In this document: piece by piece, positions 17,676 to 27,568 of the stretch
Layout: each line of letters begins with the position of its first letter
Numbering within the stretch: position 1 is the first letter of the stretch
From: a virus
DNA length: 32,245 bases
Direction: 5' to 3' (one strand)
Virus record (IMG/VR): IMGVR_UViG_3300044993_000395
Span: 1-32,245 of that record
Notes under the pieces: model-generated
Databases searched by the model: none
What the model saw: only the letters and a program-made list of their open reading frames with translations
Told to the model about the DNA's origin: nothing
Translations under genes and position numbers: made by a program

Positions 17676-20600
17676 TCATATTAAAGCATTAGAATCAATA
17701 ACCTGAACTCTGTTTAATCCTTCTGCAACATCTACTACAGAAAGGAAGACTTTTGGTTGTATAATTTGGTTTGCATCAATTGTTTTTAATCCTTCAAAAT
17801 TAGGAGTTAAAACTCCACCTGTTTCATAACTTTTATCCGCATTAATAAAATCCAAAATTGGTTTATACTTTGCAGTTGACCTTTTGTTTATTACATATTC
17901 ACCACCTTCTACTTCTATGTTGTTAAACCTTCCTGTTCCTCTTATTCCACCTTCTGCATGACTAGGACCCTCTAATATACCACCTTCCTCAAGAGGCCTA
18001 ACTGCATCTATTATAGATACAACTAAACCAACTCCAGCAGCTACTGCTGCAGTTGTCAAAGCTACAGTTACAGGAGCAGCTACACCACCCTCTGCAGCGG
18101 CCTTACTAACTGCAGCTAAAGCATAGGCCAATGCTATAGCAGATTGAGCAGCAACTATAATCTTTGAAATCCGCTCCTGCTTCTTTGCATTTGCCTCCCG
18201 CTCCTTCTCCAACTTCTGCTCCTCCTCCTTCAACTTATTTATAGACTCAATCTGATTCTCAATTGCTTCCCTGTTCTTATCCCTTAACGCATTCTCCCGC
18301 TCTAATTGAGATATTATCTCTTCCCTCCTTGAACCCTCTGCAGACACCAATAAACTCTGCAACGTCTTTATCCTATCCTCAACTGACCTCAAACTTTCCT
18401 CCAACCTCTCCTTCTCCTTATCAAAAGTTTTTAATTTTTCTCTTATTCTAACTAATTCATTTTCAATTGCTTGACCATTAAGAGTTATAATTAAGTTTAT
18501 TGCATCTTTGATTGATTTTCCTAGGTCTTCAATACTTTTGGTTAGGAATTCTTTTTGGGATTCTGTTATGTTTTTGAATAATGATTCTGCTGCGTCACCT
18601 ATTATGTTGCTGAAAGCATTATTAGGGTCTAGTAGGTTTCTTAGATTATCTAAGAAAGATTTAGTTAAGGTTTCAGCTCCTTCTTTACCTTTTTGTTTTA
18701 AGATTTTTATGTCTATGTTGAATCTTAGTTTTGTTGCTTCTATTTCTTTTTGTATTATTTTGTCTTGTAAGTCTAAAAGTTCAACTTGTTTTTGATATTC
18801 TTCATCTGAGATTAAACTTAAGGCCTTTGCATTTTCTAATTCTAATCTTTTTAAGGTTAAGATTTCACCTTTTACATCTAAGTCATTAAGTGATTCTTCT
18901 AAGTTTTTGATTAGTAATTCATTTTCTAATTCAAGTTCTTTGTTTAATTGTTTTTGTCTTTCAGTTTTATCTGCAAATACACCTTCAGTTGAATTTAGAT
19001 TTTTACCAATTGTTTCATATAGAAATACTTCTTCTTTTAATACGTTTTTTGCTAATTCATTTTCTAAAGCAAGTTTTTTAGAAAGTTCATTGTTGGTTTC
19101 TTTTATGCTTATTTGTTGTTCAATTTCCCTATCAAATTGTTCTTTTTTTAGTTTATTTATTGCAATTTGATTTGCAATTTCAGTTGAATTAATTTCTTGT
19201 TTTAATTCATTAATTTTATTTAGTTCATCAACATTAATTATGTTAAGTTTTTGTTTTTCTTCTAATACTTTTAGTTCTAATAATAATCCATTTAATGTTG
19301 TTTTATTCAACTGCTCTTGAAGTGCTATTTTCTCTGAATATAAGTTAGTTTCTAAAGATAATCTTGTTTGTAATTCTGCTTTAATTATATTTAACTGCGA
19401 AATTTCCTTTCTAAATGTCTCTTCTAATATAGCTCTGTTGTTTGATATTCTTTTATTTTGCAAACTTATTAACAAAGTCTCTTTTTCCGCAAGTTTATTT
19501 GCTAATTCAATTTCATCTTCTGCGGTAAGTTTATTTGCTTTTTTTAATTTATTTAAGGTTTCAATTCTTTTGTTAAGTATTTCTAATTCAAGTGACCCTA
19601 TTTGATTTTCTAAAAAAGATCTTTGCTTAGCTCCTATTATTTCACTATTTAATAACTCTTCTAATAACGCTTTTTTCCTTGTTAATCTTGCTTCTTCTTG
19701 AGCACCAAGTCTTTTTATGTTTTCGGCCTCTTGTTGAGCAATTAGTTGATTTAAAGTTATGTTTTTGTTTCTGTAATTATTTGCTAATTCCAATAATTTA
19801 TTTATCTGTTCTTGATTTAAACCTAATTGCTTACTTGATGAAACAACATCATCTACTTTTAACTGAAAAAATTTTATTAATTCACCACCATAATCTAATT
19901 CATAGTTGAAATTCTTTAATTCATCTACCCATATTTTTAATCCATCTGCAACAACTTCATTTACTTGCTTTCTATTTTTAACTATTGCATCCAGTTCTTT
20001 TTCAATTTGCAAAATATCTAATTTTGCGGCCTCTATTGTAAGTTCCTGTTTTTTATTTATATCTAAAAAAGCATTGTTTGCTAAAGTGTTATAAGTATTT
20101 GCAAGTGCACTTAATGACTTATTTAATTGCTCAACTAATTTTAACTCTTTTTCCAATTGGGCATTTGCCAAGGACCTATTATAGGCCTCCTGGGCCTTTG
20201 TTAATGAACCTAAAGATTGTGTAAAAGCAACAATAGCATCAAACCCTGCAGTTACTTTTTCTAAAAAACTAGTCAATCCCCCTGAAAACTTAATAAAAAT
20301 TAAAGCAGCTGCAGTTAAGGCCCCACCTAATGCTATGGTTAAAGCAGCACCCTTAACTTTTGCAATATTTAAAGCTATTTGTGCCTCTGTTTGCTTATTT
20401 GTTGCTAAAGTAACAGCAGTTAAATATAATTTTTGAGCAACCAAAGAAGAATTATAAATTGATTCAGCTGTATTCCGAATACTTTGTATTGCCAAATAAG
20501 ACCGAGCTGCCCTTTCTAATACTGCAATTGAATCTGCTGCTCCTTCATTAGATAATTGAATTAATTGATTTGTATTTATTAAACTTTCTGCTATTTGACC

Positions 20601-20939
20601 TGTTGCAGCTAAAAAATTATCTATTGTTAAACCTGCGTTTATTTCTGCTTTTAATTTTTCTACATTTTGTATTGATTTATCCATTGCCTGAACAAACCCA
20701 GATTTAAATACATCTACATTACTTCTTATTGCTGTTATGGCATTGTCAGTTTGCTCTATCTCTGCAGCAAGTTTATTAAAAGCATCTGAACCCAGTTTTG
20801 TTTCCAATAAGGCCTGATTAAGACTATTTGATTTCTCTACTAATGAAACTAACATCTTTTGGGCCTCTTCTAATGTTGTTATGGTTTGTTGAGCACCATT
20901 TAAATTAAATTTAATATCTACACTTAATTGAGTTGCCAT
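17676..20939 (-). CDS. Tape measure protein
   Basis: A 1087-aa protein, the longest gene here, with no TAG codon over its whole length. It starts MATQLSVDIKFNLNGAQQTI and has long heptad-like coiled coils (for example KRIETLNKLKKANKLTAEDE, KEQFDREIEQQISIKETNN), one hydrophobic stretch at about 195-220 (GAALTIALGGALTAAALIF) and a second at about 935-985 (SAIALAYALAAVSKAAAEGG, LTTAAVAAGVGLVVSIIDAV). The C terminus reads FNNIEVEGGEYVINKRSTAK, usual for tape measures of Bacteroidetes phages. It sets tail length and helps DNA ejection; the length implies a long, siphovirus-like tail. Codon use shifts to G-ending codons around 18150-18430 (see findings). Confidence 0.9.
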   Translation of the reverse strand: MATQLSVDIKFNLNGAQQTITTLEEAQKMLVSLVEKSNSLNQALLETKLGSDAFNKLAAEIEQTDNAITAIRSNVDVFKSGFVQAMDKSIQNVEKLKAEINAGLTIDNFLAATGQIAESLINTNQLIQLSNEGAADSIAVLERAARSYLAIQSIRNTAESIYNSSLVAQKLYLTAVTLATNKQTEAQIALNIAKVKGAALTIALGGALTAAALIFIKFSGGLTSFLEKVTAGFDAIVAFTQSLGSLTKAQEAYNRSLANAQLEKELKLVEQLNKSLSALANTYNTLANNAFLDINKKQELTIEAAKLDILQIEKELDAIVKNRKQVNEVVADGLKIWVDELKNFNYELDYGGELIKFFQLKVDDVVSSSKQLGLNQEQINKLLELANNYRNKNITLNQLIAQQEAENIKRLGAQEEARLTRKKALLEELLNSEIIGAKQRSFLENQIGSLELEILNKRIETLNKLKKANKLTAEDEIELANKLAEKETLLISLQNKRISNNRAILEETFRKEISQLNIIKAELQTRLSLETNLYSEKIALQEQLNKTTLNGLLLELKVLEEKQKLNIINVDELNKINELKQEINSTEIANQIAINKLKKEQFDREIEQQISIKETNNELSKKLALENELAKNVLKEEVFLYETIGKNLNSTEGVFADKTERQKQLNKELELENELLIKNLEESLNDLDVKGEILTLKRLELENAKALSLISDEEYQKQVELLDLQDKIIQKEIEATKLRFNIDIKILKQKGKEGAETLTKSFLDNLRNLLDPNNAFSNIIGDAAESLFKNITESQKEFLTKSIEDLGKSIKDAINLIITLNGQAIENELVRIREKLKTFDKEKERLEESLRSVEDRIKTLQSLLVSAEGSRREEIISQLERENALRDKNREAIENQIESINKLKEEEQKLEKEREANAKKQERISKIIVAAQSAIALAYALAAVSKAAAEGGVAAPVTVALTTAAVAAGVGLVVSIIDAVRPLEEGGILEGPSHAEGGIRGTGRFNNIEVEGGEYVINKRSTAKYKPILDFINADKSYETGGVLTPNFEGLKTIDANQIIQPKVFLSVVDVAEGLNRVQVIDSNALI

Positions 20940-20948
20940 ATTGCTTTA

Positions 20949-23312
20949 TTATATTCTTGGTAATAATTTTATTGTTAATGGTTTTGGATTTATTACATTA
21001 TAAGGTGCAAAATTAATCAACCTGTAATATATACCATCTATTTTTATCAAAGTATTTGATTCTATTTTAGCATAATCAGTGTAGTCCATATACACAGAAA
21101 AACTTACTACTTCAGACTGCTCTAATTCCAATACATAATTATACTAATATTTTTCATAAAAATAGTTCCAATCTAAATTTAAATTAGTCGCAGCAGTCAT
21201 AGTCAAAAGTCTTATTATTGTAGCTGAGTTTGTAAAGGTATCCTAATATATAAAAGGTACATAAGTATGCAAAACATAAGGACTTTTTAATCTAAGTAAT
21301 CTTCTTTGAAACTTTAAATTCTAAGGTACATATCCTTGGGTAACTTTACCCTAAAAAGGAATATTCTGTGCAGGTGTGCCTACTAGTCGAATCTCTGGTT
21401 CAGACTAAACATCATTTTGCGGACTATTATAACCTGATTCAGTTGTAATCATTGGTATATCAATGGACTCTTTTATGCTGAAGTTTTCTTTGTAAACATA
21501 AGGTGCAGTTGAACTCATCAATTGCTAATTAATCTAAAAATTAACTGAAGTAACATCTACATTTTTAGTTACCAAAAAAAACTTTTGCATCTCTGTTTTG
21601 CTAAATCCAAGCTGAATAGTCTGCGGATTATCTTTTGTACGTAAATTCAAATCATAGGTGTAATTCTAATCTGTATCCCCAGTTACTAAGAAGTCTCCTG
21701 AATCATAGTTATAGTTAAACTCCAATTTACTATTGGTTAAAGTCTGCTCTGAAGACAAATATTTACCTTTTAACTCAATAGCAGTTTCAACTGGATTATA
21801 AAAGTTATCCTAAGTCTCAAAATATATTGTCTTATTGGTTGTGTCTTCTATTATATATAAATTATATAAACTTATAAAATCCTTTATAAACTCCAATTGT
21901 GAATCTGCAGGCAAATTATCCTGAATTATAAATTCATTAGTGTAATTTGCTTTTATCTGATACTCAATTGTATTTGAGGCATTAATGTTAAACAAATAAT
22001 TAGGTGATAACTGCTGAAATATCACAAGTCTATATCTATCCCCTTTACTAGGTGTAAAATTCACATTAGCAGTTAAATTCTAAGTATATGTACCAACAGT
22101 AGGCATGGGTAACTCCTGCTCCTATATAACCAACTCCGGATTCAAAATTACTGATTGACCCAATACAGTATCAACTAAATTATCTACATCTGTACCTATT
22201 TTTATTAAAGCAATCTTTGGATAAATCCCAATTGTACCAACTGCCTGAGTCTCAAAATTAAAATTTAAACTAAAATTATATGAAATCTCAGAAGTAGGTG
22301 AAACCTAAGTACTAGTATTCCAATTTATTAAACTGTTTACTGTGTTTTTATATTCATCAGCAGTATAGAAAATATGGTTTAACCCATGGTTTTCTGTGTA
22401 TTGCTAGGTATTTGGTAAACCTGCAATAGGTACATCAAATGAACCATAAAAAACAAAGTTGTTGTTAGATGGATAGTTGCTGTATATTGAAGCAAAATAT
22501 GAATTAGTAGGTCCAATGTATTTTGCTTTGTATCCACCTAAGGTTCCCTAGTTATATTTAACCTGCTTGTTTGCTGTATAAGGTATTATAAGTGTATCTA
22601 ACTCCTCTGAATCAATCTAAGAACCTAATACAGTATACCCAATATCACTAAATATTTGTCTAATTATTGCCCTTACATAAAAAGAAGGTGGAATATCACT
22701 ATAAGTTAATTTATTAACTTCTAATGGATTAATTAACTTATTTTGTAATGCAATAGTAGTATCAGTTGTATCTATATAATAACCAGGTGTTTGCTTAAAT
22801 GGAATTGAATAAGCACCATATGCAACCAAAGGAAAAACTAAAACATTATCATTAGAATGACCAACAGGGTCAACAATTTGATCAGACTAACTTTTTAATA
22901 TGGTTTCCATACCATAAAAAGGAACTGGGTCAAACTGTAAGTCTGTTAATTTTTTTTGATTAATCAAAGTGCTCCAAGCAATGGTGTTACTTTTTATGAA
23001 TCCTTGAATTCCTGTTTTACCATAGGCAGTTAAGATGAATACACCTTTTAATATGCTTAAACTGTTAACAAAAATCTCTGTGTTATATGGTTCAGTGTTA
23101 TTGAATTTGCCTCTGTTATCTAAATTAAAATTTAACCCAAATATATTTAGATTATTCTGAGTTGCAGGAAACTGCACAGTAAAAGAAGTTACATCTCCTC
23201 TACTATCAATTTGAGCAAAAGTTAAAACCTGCTTCTTTAATAATAGCGGAAAATCTTCTCTTTTATCTATGTCTACTTCTTGATTATTAATTAGAATTTT
23301 TAAAACCCTCAT
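20949..23312 (-). CDS. Baseplate / tail-tip protein
   Basis: A 787-aa protein that needs more than a dozen TAG codons read as Gln. N terminus MRVLKILINNQEVDIDKRED, then FPLLLKKQVLTFAQIDSRGD, VTSFTVQFPATQNNLNIFG: the NNQEVD...SFTVQFPAT..N pattern is the usual start of the large tail protein next to the tape measure in Bacteroidetes phages. C terminus reads IDGIYYRLINFAPYNVINPK and PLTIKLLPRI, also usual for that family. It starts inside the stop of the gene upstream (ATGA, 4 bp) and ends 10 bp before the tape-measure start. Probable hub or distal-tail component made before tail assembly. Confidence 0.65.
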
Positions 23313-24970
23313 TTGGTCAGATTATTTGTTTCTTCTAATTTTTGCAAAGTTAATCCTAGTTTATATAATTTTAACTGATTATCATATTCATAAGTGCTGT
23401 TCACAATGAAAACTCTTTCATAATCACCTGCTAAATTTTGCTTCATCCATATTGCATCAGATTCAAGCAAATTTGTTAACCATTTGTAATCAGATTCTTC
23501 CATCTAATCAGAAGTAAATTTATATTGAGTTTGATTGCTTATGGAATAAACTTCTCTATTTAACTTGTCATAATCATAAGTTGCAGTTGTGGTTGAAGTT
23601 GTGGTTACTAAAGATTCATGTGAAAGTAAACTATCATATCCTCCTAAGGAATTATGATAAATTAACTCTGTCTAAGTCTGCTCTGCATAACACCGTAAAG
23701 CATTGTTAAAAATATATTTAACTTTAGTTGTAACTGGCCTTTCATTAGATGGTCCTGTTAAATACTCACTAATCTATACCTCAATGAAGTTTATTTTACT
23801 ACCTTGATTTTGTTCCAATACTTGATAATTTATAAACCCAAAACTAATTGGAACATTGTATTGACCTCTTTTTAAAGTAGGTGTAACATTGGGATAAGAC
23901 CCTGAAAACACAGTTCCATCTTCAAATTCACCCATGTAGTTTACTTTTAAATAAGTTGTTTGATTATTATTCAGTGGTTCACTTAAATCAAACGGAACAT
24001 AGTGATATATAAAAGATATAGACAATAACTGAATTGGATCAACCCTGTATACAAAATTCTGTAAAGTAAGAATAGGACGGTATCCAGATGTAGGCAATCT
24101 ATCCTAATGCAACTCTGTTATATTATATGAATTATGAACAAACAACCGGAAATTTTCTGAACCATTAAATTTTCTTGATAACAAAATCTGCTCCCCATAC
24201 CTAAAAAAATATTGAGCTATTGCATTCTTTTCATAAGTTGGTGTTACACCACCAAATACTGGACTTGGTTTACCTAAAAATTGCTTCATCCACAGTGAAT
24301 AATCAAATTCAATTGGATTTTGACCAGTTGAACTTAAACCTTGCCAACTCCTATCTAAGATTATATCTGTTATTGGTAAAGTTGGAACAATTGTATTATC
24401 CAAACCATCTAAGTTTTCATCAACTATTAATTGAATAAACACATGCTAATTAGGAACTTGACCTGTGTAAACATCTATACTTTGACTAAAAATAAATGGA
24501 AAAGCAATAGATACTGGAATAGGTGAAGTAGTTGAAAAAAAAGGTACCGTAGGTACATTTAAATTATTCACTGGTTTTCCAGCATTTCCACTTACTGTAC
24601 TTACCCATCCTATTAGTTCAAAACCAGGTGTAGCAAAATACTGAAATATATATCTACTTTTTAAATATGGATTTGATCGCAACAACCAAAATAACTCCTG
24701 TATTGCATCAGTAGTTAATACACCAGCTTGAAGTTCACCAGGTTTTGGATTAGTCTTATAATAAATCCTTTGTCTATCAAACTCAAAATAATCATTGTTA
24801 TTTGCAGTCTAACCTCCATTGTAACTAATGGACCCAAATGCAGGTCCAGGTGAAATAGGTGGCGGAACCACAGGAGTTGATTCAAAACTCTAAGTAACTG
24901 GTTTACCAATTGGTAATATAGAATATCCTAATAAATTTTTGTAAGGACTGCTGCTTATTATAACACCCAT
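23309..24970 (-). CDS. Baseplate / tail-associated protein
   Basis: A 553-aa protein, first gene of the tail operon, with many TAG=Gln codons. It begins MGVIISSSPYKNLLGYSILP, has a Pro-rich linker (ESTPVVPPPISPGPAFGSIS), and continues with LQAGVLTTDAIQELFWLLRS, YIFQYFATPGFELIGWVST, VHNSYNITELHQD and RPILTLQNFVYRVDP. The last part (DYKWLTNLLESDAIWMKQN, STYEYDNQLKLYKLGLTLQK) is well conserved in appearance and ends in TGA 4 bp into the next start. The pairing with the 787-aa gene and the tape measure fits a tail-tip or baseplate protein. No enzymatic motif seen. Confidence 0.6.
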
Positions 24971-25031
24971 ATTTATATAACAAAATTAGAACTATTTTTT
25001 GTTATATATATATAATAATAAAAACCATGTT
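24971..25031. promoter_or_regulatory. 61-bp divergent promoter region with a 12-bp inverted repeat
   Basis: The only divergent gene pair in the central part of the window starts at 24970 (leftward) and 25032 (rightward). Between them TATATAACAAAA (24974-24985) and TTTTGTTATATA (24997-25008) form a perfect 12-bp inverted repeat with an 11-bp spacer. The arms contain TTTG on each strand, the -33 box of Bacteroidetes promoters, so two face-to-face or back-to-back promoters or one operator could be present. Roles are inferred. Confidence 0.6.
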
Positions 25032-25544
25032 ATGTCACCACATCAAATAATACAATCATTTAAATAGGCATCAACTCACATAGTTGGTATCAACAGTTTC
25101 ATGTTTGCAACTAATTTAGGTCAACTTGACCCTAATACTTCAAACAACCTGTTTTACCCTTGTCTTTAGCTTGAATCACCTATTGTGATTAATGATGGTC
25201 AAACACCTACTCAAGGTGATAGTTACTCAATTAGTTTCAATATCTTAGATAGACCAATGGAAAATAACTTGGATTAGGACTTTGAAAGAAGTAAAACCTT
25301 TAGTAACTGCTACTACTTAGGATTAGCAGTTGTAGAAGTTCTTAAAAAGAACCTAAAACCTGCTCCATTTAATGCTTCTGTGACACTTAATTCAACTATT
25401 TCTATTATTGATGAATAGGCAGATAACCTGACAGGAGCTAGATTTGAAGTAACAATCAACTGTCCTAAAAACATTAACATCTGTGAAATAGCAGATGATG
25501 GTATTTCACTTTTTGATTACTTAAATCCAAATAGACTATGTTAA
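25032..25544 (+). CDS. Tail-terminator-like or tail-completion protein
   Basis: A 170-aa protein that exists only with TAG as sense: four TAG codons at SFKQAST, PCLQLES, NLDQDFE and IDEQADN. It begins MSPHQIIQSFKQASTHIVGI and reads NLFYPCLQLESPIVINDGQ, GDSYSISFNILDRPMENN, NCYYLGLAVVEVLKKNLK and TGARFEVTINCPKNINICE. The order (YPxLxLE...YSxxFxxLD...D...EVxxxCPxxxxxC) resembles a family found beside the tape measure in Bacteroidetes phages, which I associate with tail termination; that link is tentative. Its stop overlaps the next ATG by 7 bp. Confidence 0.6.
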
Positions 25545-26047
25545 ATACAAACTTAATTTACTTAATTGGGTTTAAACACAAACTAAGTTTAAACCCTAAA
25601 ACTTAGTTGCAATTTATAATCCGTAAAATTGCAAAAATTGAATATAATCATGTTGGTGTACTCTACTTTGACCAAGACCTGCAAATGTAGTTGGTTTCTA
25701 ATGCAACATCCAAGGGTGTTAAATCACAAACCATACAAGATATTATAATTCAAGGTCACTTTGATGAATATCAGATATTCATTAAAAAAACACCAATTAC
25801 AAATCTGAATCAATGCTTTCTTAGAATCAAAAACATTGAACATAAGAAATATGACTATAGAGGACTACTATAGGACCAACTGCTTCTTAATACCATTGGA
25901 ATATAGTCCAAAAAAGAATCAGATGCAACACAAACTAAATTCTATTGCTATGAATCTGCTGCATATATCTTTGGTTTCAAAAATGCCTTTAAGGTAAAAC
26001 CAAAGGACTTTATGTCCCACTTTCAAAAAGTATATTTTAAAGTATAA
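25538..26047 (+). CDS. Permuted papain-fold (YiiX/NlpC-P60-like) peptidase or amidase
   Basis: A 169-aa protein with four TAG=Gln codons. The His comes first (IEYNHVGVLYFDQDLQMQL, His about residue 42) and the Cys later (TKFYCYESAAYIFGF, Cys about residue 139), the circularly permuted order seen in YiiX-like NlpC/P60 relatives. The middle segment IKNIEHKKYDYRGLLQDQLL matches the usual YDY-G-L motif before the catalytic Cys. Such enzymes are common in phages of Bacteroidetes, near tail genes, and probably cut peptidoglycan or other amide bonds. The start overlaps the upstream stop by 7 bp. Residues are read from the sequence; the catalytic role is by family analogy. Confidence 0.6.
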
Positions 26048-26053
26048 TGAAGA

Positions 26054-26262
26054 TGTTAAGCAAAATTTGGATATATTTTCTTAATATATAATATATAAAT
26101 TTTGTATATTTAATTTGCTTTAAGCTCTACCTTGATATAATAAAACTTTTAAATTAGGGTAAAGCATATGAAAAAATGTTCATATTTGCATAAATGAATT
26201 TTAAGGTACCTACATCGCAAAAAGTGTTTTAACCTATAGTTTATATCAAAATAAAAAAAATA
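26054..26262 (+). repeat. Leader repeat copy 3, upstream of the rightward pair
   Basis: Between 26048 and 26273 there is no gene. The stretch carries the 50-bp quasi-palindrome (26061-26110), a GCTTTAAGCTCTACC stretch, the hairpin ATATGAA-6-TTCATAT and the block TTTGCATAAATGAATTTTAA plus GGTACCTACATCGCAAAAAG. It matches copy 1 along its whole length, on the + strand and pointing at the gene that starts at 26274. Both full copies therefore lie a similar distance upstream of a gene cluster in the same relative orientation, which supports a promoter or leader role. Confidence 0.8.
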
Positions 26263-26273
26263 ATTCAACCAGG

Positions 26274-26750
26274 ATGATTAAAATCACAAAAACAAGTATT
26301 ATTGCTATTATTGCCATAGTAAGTTTAATAAGTTAGGCAAGTTAGGCAAGTTATGTAATTTAGACTTAGAAACCTGAGATTAGGGAAGTTTATAAAACGG
26401 ATACTATTTAGGTAAATAAATATTTGAAAACAGATACAATTAGAATCAAAGAAAAAGCAATACCCACTAAAACTGTTATATACAAAGTTGATACAGTATT
26501 AAGAGACAAGGTAATTCAAGATACCCTGATTCTTAATGTGCATAAGACCTTAAGAAACTTAACAATAAGCAAAATTGACACAAAAGGTTTAGTCTACCAA
26601 CAACATTACACAACCCCAATTTTATCAACTATCTTAATAGACCACAAAGGCAATGTAAAAATCAAAAAGTATAAAGCTCTTAAATAGTCAGCTGCAATCC
26701 TACTTACTGTAGGTACAGCAGTTTAGACTTTTAAGAAAATAAAAGGTTAA
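26274..26750 (+). CDS. Signal-anchored hypothetical protein, seven TAG codons
   Basis: A 158-aa protein. The N terminus MIKITKTSIIAIIAIVSLIS is a basic start plus a hydrophobic segment, either a signal peptide or an anchor, followed by QASQAS encoded by two copies of a 9-bp repeat (TAGGCAAGT). The body alternates Thr/Ile/Lys (VYKTDTI, YLKTDTIRIKEKAIP, TVIYKVDTV), giving short beta-like repeats. The end (AAILLTVGTAVQTFKKIKG) is a second hydrophobic patch. Seven TAG codons lie in frame, the densest in the rightward cluster. A spanin-like or envelope protein is possible from topology only. Confidence 0.6.
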
Positions 26751-26760
26751 GATTAAAAAT

Positions 26761-27252
26761 ATGAGTATAACAAGAAGAGAGCTTCAGGAGATAATAGGAG
26801 ATATAATAGTTGAAGAAATCTTGAAAGAAGGTTTTGCACAAGGTTCACCTGAAGGTGGGTATAAAAGTAAGAGTAAAGGGCGATATAAAGGTCTTGCAGA
26901 CCCTAATTCAAATTGGCAAAAAGAAGTTACTTATAAAATAGTCAATGATACTTTATTTGTGTTTACCCCAATCTACAATAAATACATACAACAAGGTCGC
27001 AGACCTGGTGCCAAAAAGATTCCAATTAAAGTCATCCTAAAATAGCTTAAAACTAAAAGACTGCGAAAAAGAAAAGGTAAACCAACTGACTTAAATTCAA
27101 TTGCATACGCAATCCAAAACGCAATCTTCAAAAGAGGCATCAAACCAAGACCAATGATCAAAAAGGCCTTAGAAAATGCCCAAAACATAATAACCATTGA
27201 CATAAGTGAATACATTTCACAAGGACTAACTAACCTCTTTAAAAAAACCTGA
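26761..27252 (+). CDS. HK97 gp10-like tail completion protein
   Basis: A 163-aa protein. One TAG after VILK takes it from 94 aa to a TGA at 27252. N terminus MSITRRELQEIIGDIIVEEI, then GRYKGLADPNSNWQKEVTYK, IYNKYIQQGRRPGAKKIPI and, after the TAG, a basic KTKRLRKRKGKPTDLNSIAY helix with IFKRGIKPRPMIKKALENA. The order YxxYIxxGRRPGxKxPI ... AYAIxxxIFxRGIxPRPMI fits the HK97 gp10 / minor tail-completion family. It begins 10 bp after the previous stop. Presumed neck or tail joining protein; the assignment is by motif order. Confidence 0.65.
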
Positions 27253-27297
27253 TTTTCAGACTTTTAAGAAACTAAAAGTTAGTTTAAAAAAAAAAAA

Positions 27298-27319
27298 TCC
27301 ATTAGATTGCTCTAATGGA
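27298..27319. terminator. Bidirectional hairpin between convergent genes (copy 1)
   Basis: TCCATTAGA-TTGC-TCTAATGGA is a perfect 9-bp stem with a 4-nt loop, preceded by a run of A (T on the other strand). It lies between the rightward gene ending at 27252 and the leftward gene ending at 27349. An identical copy occurs at 27778-27799. Confidence 0.8.
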
Positions 27320-27348
27320 CCTAATCTTAATGAAATTTATATACCATA

Positions 27349-27568
27349 TCAATGTCTTTTATAATTTTGTGCATTTTTAATAATAACTTCAGGTTTATGA
27401 AACCCTGCAATACCACCAATTGAATCCCAATCATTTGCAATCCAATTAAAATCTTTTTGCAAACTTATACTGATTCTTGGATTAGCAGCAATAACTGCTC
27501 TTCTTTTTTTTTTCTTCAATTCTTGCCAATTCAAATTCTGCTGCCAAACTTTTTAAATTGATTTTCAT
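27349..27568 (-). CDS. Small hypothetical gene broken or frameshifted at an A10 run
   Basis: The frame from the ATG at 27568 reads MKINLKSLAAEFELARIEEK then ends shortly after an A10 run (coding strand; 27504-27513). The frame that begins after the run reads RRAVIAANPRISISLQKDFN, IANDWDSIGGIAGFHKPEVI and IKNAQNYKRH to a TGA at 27349, and has only a poor TTG start of its own. Joining them needs a +1 shift, or one A fewer in the run, and would give about 72 aa. The two halves read like one small helical protein. It may be a frameshifted gene, polymerase slippage, or an assembly error. Confidence 0.5.

Noticed and set aside
18263-20094. Several rightward ORFs of 60-95 aa opposite the tape measure
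   Set aside because: Low-complexity antisense shadows of a coiled-coil gene.
24715-24909. Leftward 64-aa ORF
   Set aside because: Out-of-frame shadow of the 553-aa tail protein.
7020-26262. Insertion sequence or mobile element behind the three leader repeats
   Set aside because: No transposase, target duplications or shared ends; copies lie only at operon borders.
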